Origin: an uncultured Fluviicola sp.
GTDB lineage: Bacteria; Bacteroidota; Bacteroidia; Flavobacteriales; Crocinitomicaceae
DNA length: 64,000 bases
Assembly: GCF_946478805.1 (NCBI RefSeq)
Contig: NZ_CAMLDC010000012.1
Location: forward strand, 62,001 to 126,000
Direction: 5' to 3'
Under the pieces are notes generated by a model. It did not search any database and was not told the DNA's origin. It saw only the letters and a program-made list of their open reading frames with translations. How positions within the stretch are numbered: the first letter of the stretch is position 1; each line of letters opens with the position of its first letter. This document shows, piece by piece, positions 25,313 to 33,766 of this stretch. The translations under genes were made by a program, and so were the position numbers.

Positions 25313-27099
25313 GCGTATCTCCAGAAAAAAATAGTGAAGGCCTTGTTACTTTTTCCATTTATAGTGAAGGAAGTAAGATAAGCGACAGTTTCGAAATGGT
25401 CTCTATTTGGGTCCGTAAAGAAGTCAATCGCATAGGTCGTGCAACCTTGATTTTCGAGGCAGGCGATATGCCAAACAAAGAAATTCCCGAAAGCGACGAT
25501 GATTCATTCGCGCCCGGAAAAAAAATTCGCGTTGAAGCGGGGTATCAAAGTAATGAGCGCGTGATTTTTGAAGGGGTTGTCATTACACATAATATCGATA
25601 TACCCGAAGACGAAGCAGCAACATTGGAAATTGAATGTACGGACTTTGTTTTTCCAGCTACTTTATCCCGAAAAAATCAGTATTTCGAACAGAAAACAGA
25701 CAGCGCTATCATCAAGGAAGTTCTCGGTAACTATTCCGATATTACAGCCACTGTGGACGTAACAACGGTCACTCACCCGGAACTAGTCCAGTATTACTGC
25801 TCCGATTGGGATTTCATTTGTTCGCGCGCAGATGCCAACGGTTTGATCGTCATTTCCGACGGAAGCAAAGTTAATGTCATAAAACCGGCGGTCTCAGCCT
25901 CACCCGTTCTAAAAGTTACTTATGGCCAGGATTTGGTCTCCTTCCGCGGAGAATTGCAGACTTCGGATCAAACAGTGGGAGTGGATGCCTACGCATGGGA
26001 TATTGCAACACAAGCAGTGATTAAGGCAGCATCCGCCACCCCAACATTGAACCAGCAAGGCGACCAGACATCTTCCGATTTGTCGGAATCCATTGGAGGA
26101 GAGCGATGGGAAGTCCAAACAGAAAGTTATGGCGATTCATCGCAGCTTCAGACCTGGGCGGATGCACAATCACTGAAAGCAGGCCTGGCGCGGATCCGGG
26201 GTGAAATCAAATTCCAGGGAAGTACGCTTGCCGTACCGGGTTGCCTGATCACATTGGACGGTCTCGGAAAACGATTCAACGGTGATGCCTTTATCGGTTT
26301 TGTAGAACATGAAATTCATGGTGGTGAATGGTTAACGACTGCAGGAATGGGTGTAGATCCCGAATTGGCAACACAAAATCCGGATGTGGTGACTCCTCCC
26401 GCCTCCGGGCTTCTTCCCGGGATCGAAGGTTTACATATTGGAGTTGTTCGCAAAATTGATGGCGATCCGGCCAAGGAATACCGTATCCAAGTGGAGATAC
26501 CACTTCTGAACACGGACAAAAACCTGGTTTGGGCGCGACTGAGTAATTTTTGGAGCAGTAAAAGTTTTGGGGCTTTTTTCATCCCGAACATTGGTGATGA
26601 AGTGGTGCTCGGATTTCTGAACAACGATCCTACCTACCCTATCATTTTGGGAAGTATGTACAGTTCGGCCAATGCGGCCCCACTCGAAATTGACGCGAAG
26701 AATCCGATTCAGCTGATGCAAACCAAAAATGGAATCAAGTTCGAAATGGATGATGAAAACAAGGTGGTAACAGTAACTACTCCCGGCGCCAATAAAATGG
26801 TTCTGAGTGATAAAGACAAGTCGGTCACCATGGCAGATCAAAATGGAAACAAGATCGTGCTTTCCGATAGCGGAATCCTTATCCAGGCAGCCAAGGAAAT
26901 TACCATCAAAGCCGGTACAGAAGTAAAAGTAGATGCCGGAACAAATGCCAATGTGAAAGCAGGAGTTAACGTAGCTGTAAAAGGCACGAATGTCGAACTG
27001 ACCGCCGATGCAAGTTTTACAGCAAAAGGAAATGCCTCCGCAGAGCTATCTGCTGCCGGACAAACAGCGGTAAAAGGAGCAATTGTAATGATCAATTAA
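25309..27099 (+). CDS. eCIS spike/hub protein (Afp8-like, VgrG/gp27-gp5 fusion)
   Basis: 596 aa. Residues about 10-350 form the gp27-like hub (VSIWVRKEVNRIGRATLIFE, YYCSDWDFICSRADANGLIV). From about 375 comes the gp5 OB-fold: IGVVRKIDGDPAKEYRIQVE, WARLSNFWSSKSFGAFFIPN, IGDEVVLGFLNNDPTYPIIL. The C-terminal 110 residues are a repetitive beta-helix needle (MVLSDKDKSV, KIVLSDSGILIQAAKEITIK, GTEVKVDAGTNANVKAG). No catalytic extension is fused. It forms the trimeric spike under the PAAR tip encoded 6 bp downstream. Confidence 0.93.
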   Translation: MSVSPEKNSEGLVTFSIYSEGSKISDSFEMVSIWVRKEVNRIGRATLIFEAGDMPNKEIPESDDDSFAPGKKIRVEAGYQSNERVIFEGVVITHNIDIPEDEAATLEIECTDFVFPATLSRKNQYFEQKTDSAIIKEVLGNYSDITATVDVTTVTHPELVQYYCSDWDFICSRADANGLIVISDGSKVNVIKPAVSASPVLKVTYGQDLVSFRGELQTSDQTVGVDAYAWDIATQAVIKAASATPTLNQQGDQTSSDLSESIGGERWEVQTESYGDSSQLQTWADAQSLKAGLARIRGEIKFQGSTLAVPGCLITLDGLGKRFNGDAFIGFVEHEIHGGEWLTTAGMGVDPELATQNPDVVTPPASGLLPGIEGLHIGVVRKIDGDPAKEYRIQVEIPLLNTDKNLVWARLSNFWSSKSFGAFFIPNIGDEVVLGFLNNDPTYPIILGSMYSSANAAPLEIDAKNPIQLMQTKNGIKFEMDDENKVVTVTTPGANKMVLSDKDKSVTMADQNGNKIVLSDSGILIQAAKEITIKAGTEVKVDAGTNANVKAGVNVAVKGTNVELTADASFTAKGNASAELSAAGQTAVKGAIVMIN

Positions 27100-27105
27100 A
27101 AGAAT

Positions 27106-27405
27106 ATGAGTTTAGCTGCACGATTAACAGATATGCATACTTGTCCGATGGTGACGCCCGGAGTACCTCCGGTGCCACATGTCGGCGGACCAATTACAGG
27201 CCCGGGAGCTCCAACCGTTTTGATCGGTGGATTACCTGCTGCGGTGATGGGAGATATGTGTGTATGCGTTGGTCCACCCGATAGTATCGTGATGGGATCG
27301 ACCACTGTTCTGATCAGTGGAAAACCTGCTGCCCGAATGGGTGATACCTGTGCACATGGCGGCGCAATTGTATTGGGATGTCCAACAGTAATTATTGGAG
27401 GATAA
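27106..27405 (+). CDS. PAAR-domain spike tip protein (Afp10-like)
   Basis: 99 aa covering one PAAR domain: AARLTDMHTCPMVTPGVPPV at the N-terminus, then three Gly/Pro-rich hairpins (GGPITGPGAPTVLIGGLPAA, MGDTCAHGGAIVLGCPTVII) with repeated H/C residues that bind the tip metal. It sharpens the VgrG-like spike. No toxin domain is attached. The gp25 gene starts 1 bp after its stop. Confidence 0.93.
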   Translation: MSLAARLTDMHTCPMVTPGVPPVPHVGGPITGPGAPTVLIGGLPAAVMGDMCVCVGPPDSIVMGSTTVLISGKPAARMGDTCAHGGAIVLGCPTVIIGG

Positions 27406-27406
27406 G

Positions 27407-27808
27407 ATGGACGACAAGACATATTTAGGAACCGGTTGGGGATTTCCCGTGCGATTCAATCAGCGCGGGGTACACTTGGTTTCCGACGAAGAGGATATTT
27501 GTGAGAGTTTGCGGATTTTATTTTCCACCATTCCCGGTGAGCGCGTTTTCCGTTATAACTACGGTTGCCCGATTGATAAATGGGTTTTCTCGAAAATCGA
27601 CCTTTCGGAGCGCACCATGATTATCGACATCATCGAGCAAGCCATCCGTGAAGGAGAGCCCCGAATTGTAACCGATTCGGTGGATGTGGAAATCCGGGAT
27701 GCAATGGAAGGAATTTTATGGATAAAAATTGAATTCACCATCCGACAAACAAATAGTAGAAGCAGCATGGTTTATCCATTTTACTTTTTGGAAGGAACAC
27801 AGCTTTAA
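27407..27808 (+). CDS. eCIS baseplate wedge protein, gp25-like (Afp9-like)
   Basis: 133 aa. I start at the ATG at 27407, which has a rare clear Shine-Dalgarno (GGAGGATAAG) in front, rather than the upstream TTG inside the PAAR gene. Motifs match GPW/gp25: TGWGFPVRF, DICESLRILFSTIPGERVF, RYNYGCPIDKWVFSKIDLSE and IREGEPRIVTDSVDVEI. gp25 starts sheath polymerisation at the baseplate. A 188-bp palindrome-rich gap follows. Confidence 0.93.
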   Translation: MDDKTYLGTGWGFPVRFNQRGVHLVSDEEDICESLRILFSTIPGERVFRYNYGCPIDKWVFSKIDLSERTMIIDIIEQAIREGEPRIVTDSVDVEIRDAMEGILWIKIEFTIRQTNSRSSMVYPFYFLEGTQL

Positions 27809-27836
27809 CTAATTATGAATGCCGAATTACGAATTA

Positions 27837-27990
27837 ATTGAGAATTGAAAAGGTAAAAGTGAATGGAGAATGTAAAATTGAGAAGTGAAAAGATAAAAGT
27901 GATAATCAATCAAGACTGCATTAATTCTTGCCTGTTATCGAAAGCTTTATTTTCTCTTCTTTTCAATTATCAATTGTCCATTTTCAATTA
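27837..27990. repeat. AATTGA-type long palindrome between gp25 and gpJ genes
   Basis: Left arm about 27837-27900 (TTGAGAATTGAAAAGGTAAA and onward), right arm about 27949-27990 (ATTTTCTCTTCTTTTCAATT and onward). The arms are imperfectly complementary. It is the second such element in the eCIS operon and the only large gap in its downstream half. Confidence 0.65.
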
Positions 27991-27996
27991 AACAAG

Positions 27997-30900
27997 ATGG
28001 AACCAAAGGACGGACATAGCAGAAAAGATCGTTTAGATCGCTTACGCGTTCCCAGTACATTCAAAATGCTGGACAACGATAAAGCTGTCATGCTCCAAAA
28101 GCTGATTCAAATTGCCGGTTGGATCCGTTTTTACAACGAACGGGAAATTCCGGACGGTTATTTCAAAAACTTCCTGCATGAATTGGAAGATGTGCTTGAA
28201 GGTATGCGGTTGAAACATGCTCATGAGGCAATCGGGAAAATGGAACCCTCCCAGGCTTTGCTTCTTGCCTTTGTAGAAAACCTGCAAAAGGTAACGGAGA
28301 GCTACAACGGTCGATGGAATGATTTTGCGAATTGGTACCTGACAGAATACCTGAAAGTCAGTCCGCTTTCTGTGCAAGGAGACCGCGTCTGGCTGGCATT
28401 TGATAAAGCAACACCAGGTACAATCACGATCGAAAAGAACACCGGATTCAATCGTAAAAATGGAGACCAGAATATATTGACTTATCGGTTGGAGGACGAG
28501 GTGATTGTCCAGGATATTGCTGCAGTCTCTGCATATTCTGTCTGTTTTGAACGGAATCCATACCACTATCCTGCTGCGAACCTGAACTTTGTAACTGCCG
28601 TTAAAACACGGAACCTGATTCACGATAAACCGGTCGAGGATCGCACATTGATGTTCGATCACCAGTATCATTCGAATGAGACACGAGCCATTGGGATCAG
28701 AATTTCCGCACCCTCACTTCTACTGCGTGAAGGAAAACGCATTGTAAAGATTTACTTCGAAGCGGAAAATAAGGAATGGCTGAAACTGCTTGAAAAAACT
28801 GAAACGGAATTACTGAAAATTGAAAATAACCTTCAAAAATTAAGGGCTAACATTTTCAATAATTTGTTTTACATCACCATCAGTACGGCTACCGGTTGGA
28901 CGAATGTATCTATTTTCAAGGTCCGAAAGGATGCTACCAAAAACAGGTTGATCCTGGAGTTCTTACTCCCGGAAGATTTTCCTTCCACAGTGGGATGCAC
29001 CCAGGATGTCCATCATTTTCAGTCGGAGTTTCCCGCCATTCAGATTCGCCTCAATTTCGATGCCTGGCTTTATCCCTTCTCCTGGATCCGCAAATTGTCC
29101 ATCCAACGGATCATTATCCGCACAGCTGTTGAAGGAATCAACGATGTCCAGGTTTATAACGAATTGGGGAAAATCGATAACACCAAATCCTTCCCTCCCT
29201 TCGGAATCAATACTTCTGCAGGAACCTGGATGGCAATCGGGAATTATGAGATGGCGATTAAAAACACAAGCAGCATTGATATTTGCGTCAAATGGAATCA
29301 ACTTCCCCTGCATTCCAAAGGTTTGAAGGGACATTATGCCGCTTATACCGGCAACATTGATAATGATTCGTTTAAGATCCGCACCCGTTACCTGAGTGAC
29401 AACAGCTGGTTTCCGACGACAGGAAAAAGTCTTTTTCCTCTGTTCCGGGATGCGGAAGTACTTGATTCGAATGCCGCTAAACTGGACAAAGCTGTTTCCG
29501 ACGATAGCGATTTCAACAAAATCATCATCAAGAAGATGGTTCCTTTCGAACTGCCTGAAGATGCTTACAAATACACGATTAAGACACGCACCGGTTTCGT
29601 TAAGTTAACCCTGGTAAGTCCGGATATGGGATTTGGAAATCAAGAGTACCGGGATTTGTTCACCGAGCGCATGATGATGAAGAAATGGAAGAAAAAACGC
29701 CTTCCTGTTTTGCATCCTCCAATCTTTCCTCACGTAGAGAATATCACCTTGGATTACACTGCCGAGGACATAATCGATTTGCGGAAAAACACCCGGAACA
29801 GCCAGGTTATTGTAGATCAACTGCACCCGTTCGGAGTTGTTTCTTCCCTTGATTCGAGTACAAATACCGGAATTCCTTTTGTCTTTTCCCAGGAAACCGA
29901 TGCCAGCATCCTGATGGGTTTCAAGCATGTAAAAGGAGGAGAAGTTTTTTCAACTTTTATCGTTTTCAAGGCAATCAGCAATGAGATGACCCTCGATGAT
30001 ATTCCAAAGATCGTCATGTATTGGGGAGACGGGTATTACTGGGAAGAAATTCCGAGAGGATTTATCTTGAAGGACGATACAAAACAAATGACCGTAAGTG
30101 GGAATCTCGTCTACAATTTCCCGATACACATTCCTCCCAATCTATACGACAAGGACGGAATTTTATGGATCCGCACCGGTTTCGTGAAGAATCATGAATT
30201 TGTTCCGGAGATTCAGGCGATTCACAACAATGCAGGTTTAGTCATCCTGGAAACGGATGAAACCTCCATCGAAAAAATGCAATCGTTTAAAAACTCCGAT
30301 GGAGCTTTGGAACCCGAGAAGAAATTGCCTGGGATTACCAGTATTGAACAGATCACTTCCTATTACGCCGGCCAGGAAATGGAAGACCTGAAAAGTATGC
30401 AGGCTCGTGTTTCCGAATTTGTAACACATCGTGGACGAGCTGTAACAGCACGCGATTTTGAATTGATAACCCTCCAGGAGTTTTCGGATATAGGCAAGGT
30501 ATTGTGTCTGCCAAATACCAACTTAAAAAACGATAAGCAAGGAGTTGTCACCGTAGTGGTAATTCCTCAAAACAAATTCAAGACCATTGAAAATTCAAAA
30601 CCGATGGTCCCTTCGGGTTTGCTTTCACGTATCGAGGACTTCTTGAGTGCACGGACTTCAAAAAATGTATTTGTAGATGTGATTAATCCGGTTTATGAGG
30701 AATTGCAGGTGAAATGTGTCATTCGACTGGTGGATGCAAATCAAGCTGTTTCTTTGGAGTCTATCCAGGAAATTTGTGACAATTTCATTGCTCCCTGGCA
30801 ATCCAAAGAGATGCTTCCGAAATTCGGAGAAGGCATTCATCTTTCACGGGTTTACAATGCGATCAAGGAAATTGATTTCGTTGCTGAAATTGAATATTTT

Positions 30901-31119
30901 GCAATAATCCGGGTATCACAAGACAAGACCCCGTCCGGAAAACGCATGTTCTATCATTTATACAAACACGAGGAGGAAACTGACATTCTTATTCCCGATC
31001 AACCATACAAATTATTCGTTCCGGCAGAAACACACATCATACAAGTGGAGGAAAAAGACAAATCGGTTTACCCTTACGGCTTAGGCGATATGGAAATCGG
31101 AAAAACATTTATCCTTTGA
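27997..31119 (+). CDS. eCIS baseplate wedge protein, gpJ/gp6-like (Afp11-like)
   Basis: 1040 aa from the ATG at 27997; an in-frame start 69 bp upstream falls inside the palindrome. A large baseplate-J-type protein: YNGRWNDFANWYLTEYLKVS near the start, then a long beta-rich middle (for example LKGHYAAYTGNIDNDSFKIR) and a C-terminal gp47-like part FVTHRGRAVTARDFELITLQ, FSDIGKVLCLPNTN and RIEDFLSARTSKNVFVDVIN. These form the wedge dimers that set baseplate symmetry. Followed after 13 bp by a fibre-like protein. Confidence 0.88.
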   Translation: MEPKDGHSRKDRLDRLRVPSTFKMLDNDKAVMLQKLIQIAGWIRFYNEREIPDGYFKNFLHELEDVLEGMRLKHAHEAIGKMEPSQALLLAFVENLQKVTESYNGRWNDFANWYLTEYLKVSPLSVQGDRVWLAFDKATPGTITIEKNTGFNRKNGDQNILTYRLEDEVIVQDIAAVSAYSVCFERNPYHYPAANLNFVTAVKTRNLIHDKPVEDRTLMFDHQYHSNETRAIGIRISAPSLLLREGKRIVKIYFEAENKEWLKLLEKTETELLKIENNLQKLRANIFNNLFYITISTATGWTNVSIFKVRKDATKNRLILEFLLPEDFPSTVGCTQDVHHFQSEFPAIQIRLNFDAWLYPFSWIRKLSIQRIIIRTAVEGINDVQVYNELGKIDNTKSFPPFGINTSAGTWMAIGNYEMAIKNTSSIDICVKWNQLPLHSKGLKGHYAAYTGNIDNDSFKIRTRYLSDNSWFPTTGKSLFPLFRDAEVLDSNAAKLDKAVSDDSDFNKIIIKKMVPFELPEDAYKYTIKTRTGFVKLTLVSPDMGFGNQEYRDLFTERMMMKKWKKKRLPVLHPPIFPHVENITLDYTAEDIIDLRKNTRNSQVIVDQLHPFGVVSSLDSSTNTGIPFVFSQETDASILMGFKHVKGGEVFSTFIVFKAISNEMTLDDIPKIVMYWGDGYYWEEIPRGFILKDDTKQMTVSGNLVYNFPIHIPPNLYDKDGILWIRTGFVKNHEFVPEIQAIHNNAGLVILETDETSIEKMQSFKNSDGALEPEKKLPGITSIEQITSYYAGQEMEDLKSMQARVSEFVTHRGRAVTARDFELITLQEFSDIGKVLCLPNTNLKNDKQGVVTVVVIPQNKFKTIENSKPMVPSGLLSRIEDFLSARTSKNVFVDVINPVYEELQVKCVIRLVDANQAVSLESIQEICDNFIAPWQSKEMLPKFGEGIHLSRVYNAIKEIDFVAEIEYFAIIRVSQDKTPSGKRMFYHLYKHEEETDILIPDQPYKLFVPAETHIIQVEEKDKSVYPYGLGDMEIGKTFIL

Positions 31120-31132
31120 AAAAATCAGGATC

Positions 31133-31864
31133 ATGGCTATTAGAAACAGAAATACATTAATCGAAGGCTTTAGTAAAGGACAACGTCCGACTGCTGATGA
31201 TTTTAAGAACTTAATTGATTCAAGTGTCAATATCCTGGATGACGGATTTTCAAAAGATGCCCAATCCGGGATCAAACTGGCCCCTATTTCCGAACAGGAA
31301 GGAACCGTAATGACTTTCCTTCAGAACATGACTGATGAGGTGGGCGGTCGCTGGGAATTTGATGTTCTCAACAACGACCTGAAAATCAGTCACGTCAATA
31401 AAACAGGAAAAGGCCAATTAATCCTTTTGAAACAAAACGGTGAAATTGAAATCGGGAAAGACGCTTGTGATTTCACGGTAAAAGGAACCCTGAATGCAGA
31501 ACAACGTTCCGGAAAAAAAGTGGACAAGAAAATTCCGGCTGATGGAAAATGGCACGACCTGACAGATTTCCTGGAAGGAATCCATGCCTTGGAAGTGGTT
31601 TGTGTTATGGGAAAACGACATACCGGAAAACATGCGGTGTTAGTCGCATACGCCACTCATTGTTTCGGGGCAAAACCACGTATCCGGAAAATCAGGTCTC
31701 ATTTTGGAGTCTTTGGAAACAAGTTACTCATCCGTTGGGTAAAAGCTAAAAACGAGCGCGCATGTAAATTACAAGTAAGAACCCGGTTCATGCTTGGAAA
31801 CGATATCCTGATCCGGGGATCGATCACCTCACTTTGGGACAATCCATTGCTGGAAAATTTGTAG
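31133..31864 (+). CDS. Putative eCIS fibre or baseplate-peripheral protein
   Basis: 243 aa. It begins NTLIEGFSKGQRPTADDFKN followed by LIDSSVN, a pattern common at the N-terminus of Bacteroidota tail-fibre-like proteins that attach to a baseplate. The second half (LNAEQRSGKKVDKKIPADGK, LVAYATHCFGAKPRIRKI) is a compact beta domain of a type seen in eCIS and phage fibres. It lies between two baseplate wedge genes, where Afp/PVC have receptor-binding parts further down, so it is the best candidate for host recognition. It is short for a fibre; no trimerising repeats are visible. Confidence 0.7.
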   Translation: MAIRNRNTLIEGFSKGQRPTADDFKNLIDSSVNILDDGFSKDAQSGIKLAPISEQEGTVMTFLQNMTDEVGGRWEFDVLNNDLKISHVNKTGKGQLILLKQNGEIEIGKDACDFTVKGTLNAEQRSGKKVDKKIPADGKWHDLTDFLEGIHALEVVCVMGKRHTGKHAVLVAYATHCFGAKPRIRKIRSHFGVFGNKLLIRWVKAKNERACKLQVRTRFMLGNDILIRGSITSLWDNPLLENL

Positions 31865-31867
31865 GCC

Positions 31868-33766
31868 ATGTTTATTAAGAAAAGAGAACGTACGGACAAT
31901 TTTTACCAGGAGCTTCAGGAGAAAACCCTGGTGCGCCTGCAAGAACTCAGTGGGGATGTCTGGACAGATTACAATATCCATGATCCGGGCGTTACCATTT
32001 CGGATAATATGAATTACGCCTTGTTCGAGCTCCAGTACAAACTCGAGCTTCCCTTCCGCTCCTTTATTGGTCCGGATAGCAGTGAATATGCAAGCAAAGG
32101 GATTCTGTCTGCTGAAACCATATTCTCCCAATCCATTGTGACTCCCGAGGACTATGAACAATTATTCCTGGACCATATCGAAAACCTGGAAAGCTGTTCG
32201 GTTGAATTCGACAAGGGATTCTACCATATCCGCGCTTGCGTTTCTGTCAGAAACCCTTCCATCACCAGTGAAAACATCAAGGAGGAATTATTCGTCCTGT
32301 ATCATCAAAACAGGAATCTATGTGAAGACTTGCGGTGGGATGATATCCAGATTCTTACAAAACTGACCGGAAAACGCAAAAAAAGAGCCGAAGACACTCC
32401 TCAAATTGAACAAGTGGACCATTCGGACCATTCCGAAGAGCCAATCAAAATTCATAATTATCATTCGTTCCAATTGGATTTCCCGGATGTCTACGGACTT
32501 GGTCAACGAGGACTTCCCTACGAAGCCACGGAACGCAACAAAGCGCATGTACTGCAATTGAAAGGATATTTACTGATGATGGATTTCCTGATTGCAAATG
32601 TTACCGAACAGATTCAAAACACTCCGAAACTGCTCAGCTTCAATGAGCCTCCTCCGGCAGGAACGGTTTCTTTGGTTTCCATACCCGACGTGGCAAAAGT
32701 GGTTGATCGCGCTAAATTCAGCAAGAATAACCAATTGCAGACAGCTGCATCAATACAGAATAAAAAATCCGGATTCCTCGATATCCTGGACACCTTGTAC
32801 GGCGAAGATACGGGTCAATTTTTCCAGGATTTTCAGCCTCCGAAATCCAAGATCAATTACCGTTCTACACTGACACGGGAACTGCCGGAACTAAACAGGA
32901 ACCGTTTCCGCTCATTCAACAAACTGAAGCCTACGGAAAGCAATATCGTATTCAAGGAATTGTTCTCACTCCTTCACGGAAGTAAAATCGAATCGGAAAT
33001 TCCTATTCGCGACCTGCTCAAAAAACTGGACCTGGACTTACTTCCTGACTCCGTATTCTTTGAGCAATACCAGGTTTATCTGGACATAGCTCCAATTTCG
33101 GGAGTTTTCTACAACCCGATTTTCAATGAAACTCCACAAAACATTCCCGAACAGGAAATGGAGTGGAAAGAAGAATATTTTGCTTCCCTTCAAGCAGAAA
33201 TCAGCCTGATCCGAAGAAATGCCATCTTTGAAAGTTTCCTGGAAGTTGGAGCCAACCCCAGGAATTACCGCATGATCCAATTAAGCGAAAACAGTCGTTG
33301 GATTTTGGTATTTCGCTATCCCGGAAAAGAAGAATGGATGATTTTAGGTTCCTATCGAACCAAAGAACACCTGATCCGTTCCGCCAACCGCTTTTGGGCA
33401 TTCATGCGTTTTTTAAATCCGGAAAGACACCTGTTTTACCTCGTTGAACACCACTTATTGCAGGTTGCTTATCCGAACAAACAAACCCGGGAAGAAGGCA
33501 ACACTTTATCAATTGTGGCTTCCAGCCGTTTTGAAAATGAGGAAATGCACGCACGTCTGGAGCAATTGTTACGGGAGCGGCTTCCGGCACATCTGACAAT
33601 CAGGCTGTACCGTGTTCAACCGGATCATATCTATGATTTCGAGCAGATCTATTTCAAATGGCGGGAAGCTTTAGCAGATAGAAACAGCAAAAAACTGGTT
33701 CATTTTTCCGAATCGATCCAGGCATTTTTCCGTGTTAGCAAACCATTTCTACAGCACATCCAATGA
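31868..33766 (+). CDS. eCIS baseplate protein (Afp12-like)
   Basis: 632 aa. The N-terminal motif LQELSGDVWTDYNIHDPGVT followed by ISDNMNYALFELQYKL is characteristic of the gpJ/Afp12 group of contractile systems (LSG..W.D...HDPG). The remainder is a mix of helical and beta segments (WLLVFRYPGKEEWM-like strands, HLTIRLYRVQPDHIYDFEQI at the C-terminus). With the 1040-aa partner it makes the two-component wedge. Its stop overlaps the tape-measure start by 4 bp (ATGA at 33763). Confidence 0.85.
   Translation: MFIKKRERTDNFYQELQEKTLVRLQELSGDVWTDYNIHDPGVTISDNMNYALFELQYKLELPFRSFIGPDSSEYASKGILSAETIFSQSIVTPEDYEQLFLDHIENLESCSVEFDKGFYHIRACVSVRNPSITSENIKEELFVLYHQNRNLCEDLRWDDIQILTKLTGKRKKRAEDTPQIEQVDHSDHSEEPIKIHNYHSFQLDFPDVYGLGQRGLPYEATERNKAHVLQLKGYLLMMDFLIANVTEQIQNTPKLLSFNEPPPAGTVSLVSIPDVAKVVDRAKFSKNNQLQTAASIQNKKSGFLDILDTLYGEDTGQFFQDFQPPKSKINYRSTLTRELPELNRNRFRSFNKLKPTESNIVFKELFSLLHGSKIESEIPIRDLLKKLDLDLLPDSVFFEQYQVYLDIAPISGVFYNPIFNETPQNIPEQEMEWKEEYFASLQAEISLIRRNAIFESFLEVGANPRNYRMIQLSENSRWILVFRYPGKEEWMILGSYRTKEHLIRSANRFWAFMRFLNPERHLFYLVEHHLLQVAYPNKQTREEGNTLSIVASSRFENEEMHARLEQLLRERLPAHLTIRLYRVQPDHIYDFEQIYFKWREALADRNSKKLVHFSESIQAFFRVSKPFLQHIQ

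Noticed and set aside
28042..28671. 209-codon minus-strand open frame within the gpJ-like gene
   Set aside because: Antisense to a well-supported baseplate gene, with no recognisable domain.
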